A DNA stretch of 64,000 bases from Sorghum bicolor (lineage: Eukaryota; Streptophyta; Magnoliopsida; Poales; Poaceae), in the NCBI RefSeq assembly GCF_000003195.3, contig NC_012872.2, forward strand, positions 22,592,066 to 22,656,065. The letters run 5' to 3'. The notes under the pieces are model-generated. The model was not told the DNA's origin and did no database searches. It worked only from the letters and a program-made list of their open reading frames with translations. Every line of letters starts with the position of its first letter. Within the stretch, counting starts at the first letter, position 1. Both the position numbers and the translations under genes were made by a program. This document shows, piece after piece, positions 57,823-64,000 of this stretch.

Positions 57823-58427
57823 GATCCTAAGTAGATTTCTCATACCACTTGCAGTGTTGGGGAAATATTGCGATAGAGAACTGCACAAAGGTTGTCAACT
57901 CATTCTGAATGGAATGTTTATGATCACTTCACGGGTAAGCACAACCACTCGATGTTGGGACGACACCAGGTGCTTTGCCTGAGATTCCATGGTTACCACA
58001 AATAGACTAAACATCTTGTCAAACAACTCATAGCTCATATCAGGAGATTAAGAATGATAAGGTCCAATGAACAAGATATCTCATTTTACAAAGAAGATTA
58101 CAAGTGACTTGAATAAAAAAAATCTTTATAAGCTAGAAGCCATCGCTGACTTTATAAGTGTTACATACTTCCTTGACTGGTTCAAATCTATCTGAGTCTC
58201 CTAATACAATCTACTCCACATCTGATGTTGTGTAAATATTGCCTCTCTATAAGGTCCACATTTCTTTCGAACTGCCTCAATGTCGATACAATCATTCCAT
58301 TAGTCCTTCAATTCTTGGGGTGAAGTTGAATACCTTCATACATAAACCTATCTCCTGATGGGGTGGTTAGAGATACTGAGTGTTGGGTACAGTCAATCTT
58401 TCCATGACAAGCGGTTAACCATCCTCT
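57823..58427 (-). other. Element D internal, after the protease remnant
   Basis: The minus strand first continues the protease (WLTACHGKIDCTQ near 58415-58380) and then decays into stops with no RT start. The E insertion point is at its left edge. Confidence 0.6.
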
Positions 58428-59030
58428 TCAAAGAACGACATCAATCTCCATTGATTCCAAAACTACAAGATTCACCTCAAAATTTACACCTTTTATACCG
58501 AGACTGACTTTTGGGCACATGTGTGTTGCTTTTATCTTCCCTATTGGTGATTTGACTAGTACGGGTTTCTTCATTTCCAACAGAAGCATCTTATGATTAG
58601 CAACACATTTATTTGAGATGAAAGAATGTGAAGAACTTGAGTCAAACAAAACAGTGGCAGGAGTTGAATTGACTAGAATTGATCCAAACACCACATTTTG
58701 TGCTTCACGAGCAGTACACAGATCCACATGGTTCAATCTACCATTAACATAGTCACGAACTGGGTACTTCTTTGGACAATGTTTCTTGTGATGTCCCTCT
58801 TCGTGACACTGGTAACAAGCATTGCTAACCATTTTACCATAGGTGTTATCCTGACATTGAGCTCCTTGAATTGATGTGCCAGGAGTAACTGAAGTGCTAC
58901 TAACTTGTTGGTTCTGAGGGTTCACCTTCAATGGAGTCTCTTCACTATTTCGCTTCTTAGCTTGATTACTCTTTCGAAGTTGATATTCTGTATAGGTGAT
59001 GGTCCATCCATCTAGGCATATCTCTGGCAT
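58428..59030 (-). pseudogene. Element D gag C-terminus and protease
   Basis: Minus-strand frame with a CCHC knuckle, CYQCHEEGHHKKHC (about 58820-58780), the nucleic-acid-binding end of Gag. A retropepsin follows, with LFDSSSSHSFIS near 58655-58620, where the usual D-S/T-G triad reads D-S-S, so activity is doubtful. The frame stops at DVVL (58428), where relatives continue with a Gly-Met-Asp-Trp type block. RT and integrase are absent downstream. It is probably a relic in a non-autonomous element. Confidence 0.82.
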
Positions 59031-59108
59031 AGCAAGTGTAGCTGAAGGGGCATCTAATTCTTCAAGGTATGGATGTGTCTGATGAGAGTTTGGAGCTAAA
59101 TCTAACTG

Positions 59109-59690
59109 TCATGTAGAACTCAGATTTGGCTCAACACTTAACAGTGGCTCTAGGGAGATTGCCTTCCTTTTCTTGTTACCTTCAGTCTGTTGATCTTGGG
59201 GTACTTCTATCTTTCCTTCGCTTGACTTTTTCTGAAGGCACGGTAAACCATAATGTCTACAACAATTACACGGCTCTTGAATCCCAAGTGCCTCATTAAT
59301 ACCATCTTTCTTAGCTTTCATGTTCTTCCAGGCTTCTATGACTTGTCGCTTCATTGCTTCTTCCTGAGTTTCAGTCATGTTCTTTTCTAAATATAACTGA
59401 GAATCTTTTGGTGGTCCCACTCCACTTAGTACTTGATCTTGCATAGACAAGGGCTTCTCCTGGTTTACTAGGGACAAGGGTAGCATAGTTGGGTCTTCCT
59501 GACATTTGGTGTAAGCTTCTTCAATGTCGCCTTGGAGAAGTAAAGATTGTAGTATCAAAAGCTTCTGGAGTCTAGCCATATGATCAGCTGCCATCTCTAG
59601 GATTTGGGATTGCCAAGCTATCATCTCTTCACTGCTCAATTGTGTTGCAGAAGTCATTGGTTGACTCGGATCACCAATATTCTTTTCCAT
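59109..59690 (-). pseudogene. Element D gag N-terminal frame
   Basis: Minus-strand frame from ATG 59690 (MEKNIGDPSQ) to about 59109. It is rich in Gln/Glu/Leu and probably helical; a Cys-rich CNCCRHYGLPC segment lies near 59270. The canonical gag core of chromoviruses is not recognisable, so the centre of Gag may be deleted or diverged. It is separated by a stop and frame break from the knuckle/protease frame at 59030. Confidence 0.6.
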
Positions 59691-60259
59691 TGATGTCACC
59701 ACTTGGATCAATCATCTGACATTAGGCAATAGTAGAATGAGCTAGAGTAATATAGGCAAAGAGTATGACATAGGGTAGGAGAGAATAGCTGGACAGGATT
59801 AAGATTGACAAAAGATATGGATAGGATAAGAGAGATCACTACCCCACTTAACAGAGATCGAACTAATCCACAAACGATTTCTTCCAGAACTCCTCAAAAC
59901 ACTAGAACAGAGACAACACACAAAACATCAAACCAAACAAAACAAGCACGCAACACATCAACGACACTACACGTGCTTCTTCAACAGTGGTGGTCATCCT
60001 AAAAAGGTAAGTTCGAGATGATGAAGGGCCATCGAATTTTGGAATAAAATAAGTTTTGAAAACTTAAGTAAAACAACTAAACAAAAGCCAAGGAGATTAA
60101 TAGAAATAGCTCAAAGGAAGCTATTCAAGGAGGGGATACAACATGACAAGGATGAAGAAATAGTCAGAATCAAATAGTCAAGAGATGAGAAAATAGTTTT
60201 ATATTAAAATAAGCTTTAGAAATCGACCAGTGCTATCTAGGCATACGTCCTACAGTCGA
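59691..60259 (-). other. Element D leader
   Basis: Minus-strand leader between the primer site and gag. A-rich, no conserved coding frame. Confidence 0.55.
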
Positions 60260-60275
60260 CATTGCTCTGATACCA
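60260..60275 (-). other. Element D primer-binding site
   Basis: The minus strand reads TGGTATCAGAGCAATG, a full match to the well-known initiator-Met tRNA primer site, four bases inside the LTR edge. Confidence 0.92.
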
Positions 60276-60279
60276 TTCC

Positions 60280-63200
60280 TGTCACACCCTGGCTTTTAAA
60301 ATAAGACCAGAGTCGTCATATGTGTGCCCAGGAAGTCCACACATATAACAAAAGAATAGAAATATCAAAAACAATGTTATATATAGCGGAAAACATATTT
60401 ATAATAACACTTACAAACATCAGAGTACGCGGAAACAGTAGCTAAACTTCTTAGGCTCCAATCTTCTCAGGGACGGTTGACTGGGGGCTCCGTACGCCAA
60501 GCACTTCCCATAAGCTTCTAGAAAACTCCATGACCTCTTTATCCTTCTTCTGAGCAGCACTTTACTACACACTGGGGGTGTGGGGGAAATAGCAAGGGTG
60601 AGCTCATGTCGAACTCAGCAAGCACAGATGGAAAGTAATGACATGCATGGCTTAAAACAAGGTAAAGCTGACTTGGTTTGACTGCGGTAGCATTTTAGTT
60701 GATCACTTTTAATTATAACAATTACTAGAACAACCTATTACTAAATATGAGTAGCATAAACCCAACCCTTAATTAGTGTAAGTAGTAATTAGCATCTTTT
60801 AAGTACTATCCTAAAAATTATAGAAGTCCAGGGATTAACCCCAATTATTAACACGGGATAGCAATCCTGCCAACACGGAATAGCCATTCCGCTAAAACAC
60901 GAGGTAGCAACCTCGCCCAGTTCCATCTTGAAGTATCCAGTGAATCCAATTTGCTCATCAAGTGAGGGTCTGGGCCGCTCGTGACCGTGAGCACGGCTGA
61001 TATATCAGTTTTACACTCTGCAGAGGTGTGCACGTTCACTCCAAGTCGTGATTCCCATTCGCCCGGGGTCGCGACTCCCCAAAACACTACCAAGGTGAGC
61101 AGGCAGGGTTTCACTACGAGACCTTTCACAGGGTCCAACTAATAGGATGCCACTCGTAAGTTTTTGCCGGGGCGCGCGGCAGCCGTGCCCATAGCAATGG
61201 GACCCCGAACTGACCGACCTCTTAATATGAATACCCAAGCTACATTCCTTACGCCTACCCGGAAAGTAACATCCTACCAGCGGAGGTCCTGATAATTAGT
61301 CAAGCCAGAGCCATATAGCTTGGAGCTGCACTGTAAGTCCCAGGGGGCCGCTCCCTGACTAAGTCCTTACGGAGAGCAGAGACGGGTACGCCCGGCAAAC
61401 CGGACCACCAACAGTACCCGCTCCCCCTGTCCGCGACCAAACCACGATGCTCGCGAGCACCGCAACATCTCCATCACCGAAGTGACCATTGTTCATCATT
61501 TAATCATTTATCATCATTGAAGAATTTATTAAGCAAGATCATTATTACTATTATTATATAGATTAGATGAGTAGAGCAACTAAGCATATCTACTATTCAC
61601 TATACTACCCATGTATAAAACCCAGGTATACAAAGAATATAGTAGAAGACTAGTCATGTCCTTAGGGTTTGCAGTATTAAGACACATGCACTGGAAAGTA
61701 AATGTATTTAAAGTTCATAGGTACAATATGATCAAAGGGTGTCTGCACTTGCCTTTATTCCCAGTGTATATCTGCTCAGAATTCTTTGACTTCTTTCTTC
61801 TGATCTCCAACTTCTGCTTCGACTGTCGGTCCTCAGCTCCTGGTCTTCACTATTGACGAACCACGCTTCTTCTACTCGTAGCAACCAAGCAACACAAACA
61901 GACAAACAAACAATCATGACTAAGAACAAGCATCAATCAAAAGAAAAGCTTAGAAAGAGCGCACTAAACGACACGACTTTCGAGGTTCGAAGCGAAACGG
62001 AAAAGACGACTATACGTTGATCGTATTTTAAGAAAACAGGTGATGGATTATTCAAAGAAATATCTGAAAGTTGAGTTGACCAAATTATAAAAGAATTATA
62101 AAAGTTGGAGTTAAACTTTAGTCATAACCAAATTACGAACCATTCTACATCATTTAAGTCACTTTACTATTTATAATTAGAAAACAAGGAATTTGTGTTA
62201 TAAGTTAAACAAGGCATTTATGATATGAGATCAGATTAACTAGATCACAATTGAAAAGGTATTTATGTTGGTATTAATAACATTAATATTTATTTACGAG
62301 AACTAAAGTTATAAACAAATTGCTTTTGTAGATTAAACGGGCATTTAGTTAGTCATTAATCATTTTGTATTTATGGTGAAAACCTAAATGGTCAAACGAG
62401 GTAACTATTACTGCTAAAGCGTAGCTTACGACGATACGAAACTAACGCGACAAGAACGGCCTCAATCGGAGTTAAAACGTGGATTTTATGGCCAAAACTA
62501 GGTCAGTGGCAAAACTGTGAATAGGTAGAACTATTTTTCATATTTTAAATAATTAAAACTGATTTTTAAAAGTATTTGGACTGCAGGCACTATTTCCCTA
62601 AAGCGCAGGGGCTAAAACAGAAAAGTCAAGGGCTTTAAATTAAATACTTTTGAACTGAGTGTAGTGCGGGTTAATTACCGAAAAGTGCAGGGACTTTTTC
62701 GCAAAACCGCCGGGGTCAACGGGCTGTGGCCGGCTGACCAGCCACGTGTCGCGACTGGACTGGCCGGTCCACGGCCCGCGCCTGTGGACCGGGGCGGTGG
62801 CGGCTGGTCCACCGGTCCACCGTGGACCGGGGAGGGTCGGGCGGCCGGCCGCGGCGACGGCGCCATGGCCGCGCCGGTGAGCTCGTCGCGGCGGCTCTGC
62901 GGGGCACGGGAGGCCGTGCCAAGGGCACGAACGCGTCGCGCGCGGTGCGGCGAGTGCGGTGCGTCGGCTGGTCACGCGGAAGAGAGGCCGGGGCGAGTGG
63001 GCTTCGCGGAGGGGCGGCTCGGCGACGGCGAGAACTCCGGCGAGCATGAAGGTGTGATGGGGAAGGGGATAAGGCACGCCGAGGGCACCAGCGTGCTCGT
63101 CGTGCCCTTGCGAGGTCGAGTCTGGGCTCACTTTGACGAGAACAGCAGCGGGGCGGAGCGCAGCGGAGGTCGGGATCTCGGCGACTTCAATGGCGGCGGC

Positions 63201-64000
63201 AAGCTTTGATTAGGGTTTTGCGGGGGCTTGGGAGAGCGATTAGGGCTTCTAGGGAGGCGTGCGGCGGCTGCAGGGCGCCCTTAAATAGGTGAAGGCGAAC
63301 CTCGGTTCGCGTGTGCGTAGAAACCGGGGCGGCGGCGCGGCGGCTGCCCCGTCCGAATCGGACGGGAGGTTGGGGATGACCACCCCGCTGACAGGTGGGG
63401 CCCCCTGGTCAGCGGCTGCGGGTGGAGAGGAGGCAGGCGGGGGCGCTGGGCTGGGCACTCGGGGCGCAGGTGCTACGTGGCTGGGCCGCGGCCCACTCGG
63501 GCATGCAGGGGGGGAAGGGAGGCCGGCCCAGGGCGCGCGCCCTTTTCCTTTCTCTTTTTTTTTATTCAAAAGGGTTTAAACCAAATTTTCAACACCTTTA
63601 TAAACCAAAATTTGATTTATTAATTTGGGTCGTTTTGAGAATTGTTTTCTCTACTGCTTTTGAAAACAAAGCATTTTTTTTCTTAATAACATATTTTTAA
63701 ATTATTTTTCCACTCAAATATAAATTAGTTTTCAAATATGACTTTTGGAGTTTTATTTTTTTGAAAACCGAAAGGACCTAAACGTGCTCTCTAGAAATTT
63801 TGAAATTCATTTTTCTGAGACAAGCCAAACAAAGCTAGGGCACAAAACACACGTCAAATAAAACACCCTCCACTTAATTTATTAAAAGTTTTAAAATTCC
63901 ACATTTTTCTCATTTTATATTAACAACAATGAATAAAATCTTGGAATATTTTACAAAAATTTTAAATCCTTGTTTAATTTAGTATTTTCTAATAACAATC
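60280..64000 (-). repeat. Element D 5' LTR (cut by window end)
   Basis: Near-identical to 40433-44179, with scattered single-base differences, on the order of 1% or less by eye. By alignment about 26 bases remain beyond position 64000. Confidence 0.92.

Larger units (their letters stand above)
40433..64000 (-). mobile_element. Element D: minus-strand, long-LTR, pol-less element
   Basis: Two near-identical direct copies of a 3.75-kb LTR (40433-44179; 60280 to just past the window) bound an internal region of only about 3.5 kb once element E is removed. The primer site on the minus strand (60275-60260) reads TGGTATCAGAGCAATG, the classic initiator-Met type, fixing the orientation. Gag/protease remnants are present, but no RT, RNase H or integrase. 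By length and layout the LTR is Tekay-like (compare A). I infer a non-autonomous derivative. About 26 bases of its 5' LTR lie off-window. Confidence 0.88.

Noticed and set aside
57773..57982. Plus-strand frame running out of the E 3' LTR
   Set aside because: It crosses the LTR/D junction and has no counterpart at the 5' LTR.
1..64000. Host protein-coding genes, tRNA or rRNA
   Set aside because: Every stretch could be assigned to a retroelement or its spacer; no cloverleaf or host gene family was recognised. Short or diverged RNA genes could still be missed by eye.

Overview
The window is plant nuclear DNA made almost entirely of nested retrotransposons. Very long LTRs, Tat-type elements with antisense genes, a chromodomain integrase and a plant L1-type LINE all point to a grass; Panicoideae is my best guess, but the species cannot be read from the sequence. 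I found no host gene, rRNA, tRNA or CRISPR array.

Layout. (1) 1-1266 is the end of a Tekay-type LTR whose body lies off the left edge. It sits in the RNase H of a Ty3/Gypsy Tat-type element, B. (2) B supplies a broken RNase H/integrase (1267-2904), an antisense gene cut into two pieces (8273-10999 and 23455-24139) and a 3' LTR (25349-26333). It was hit by a LINE (3382-8130, 13-bp target duplication) and by a 12.5-kb Tekay-like chromovirus, A (11000-23454, imperfect 5-bp duplication). (3) 26334-26972 is a slice of an older long LTR, F, that hosts B and C. (4) C (26973-38854) is a decayed Tat element interrupted by a solo LTR, G (32650-33924, perfect duplication GCGAG). Its antisense gene is cut by a second Tat element, C' (38855-40432). 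(5) C' is cut by D, a minus-strand, pol-less, long-LTR element running from 40433 almost to the end of its second LTR at 64000. (6) D is split by E (45211-57822), the youngest-looking and best-preserved element: gag-pro, RT, RNase H, a second RNase H and integrase on the plus strand, plus a six-exon antisense gene encoding a plant mobile domain (PMD) protein.

How the parts work together. Each autonomous element encodes Gag, protease, RT/RNase H and integrase, which together make, copy and insert the DNA. The Tat elements also carry a gene in reverse between pol and the 3' LTR, apparently with its own TATA box. D keeps LTRs, a perfect initiator-Met primer site and gag/protease remnants, so it probably moved using proteins from relatives.

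Most notable: element A has an extra ORF upstream of gag whose N terminus closely copies the histone H3 tail, keeping the K9 site (ARKS) while K4, K14, K18, K23 and K27 are replaced. It lies in a chromovirus whose integrase ends in a chromodomain. Element E shows four further oddities: a 262-bp extension outside its 5' LTR bounded by a GATC duplication, a dense GCCGAT/ATCGGC motif across coding, antisense and LTR DNA, a pair of GCCGATA hairpins between its convergent genes, and a UAAUG/U-run junction between gag-pro and pol.
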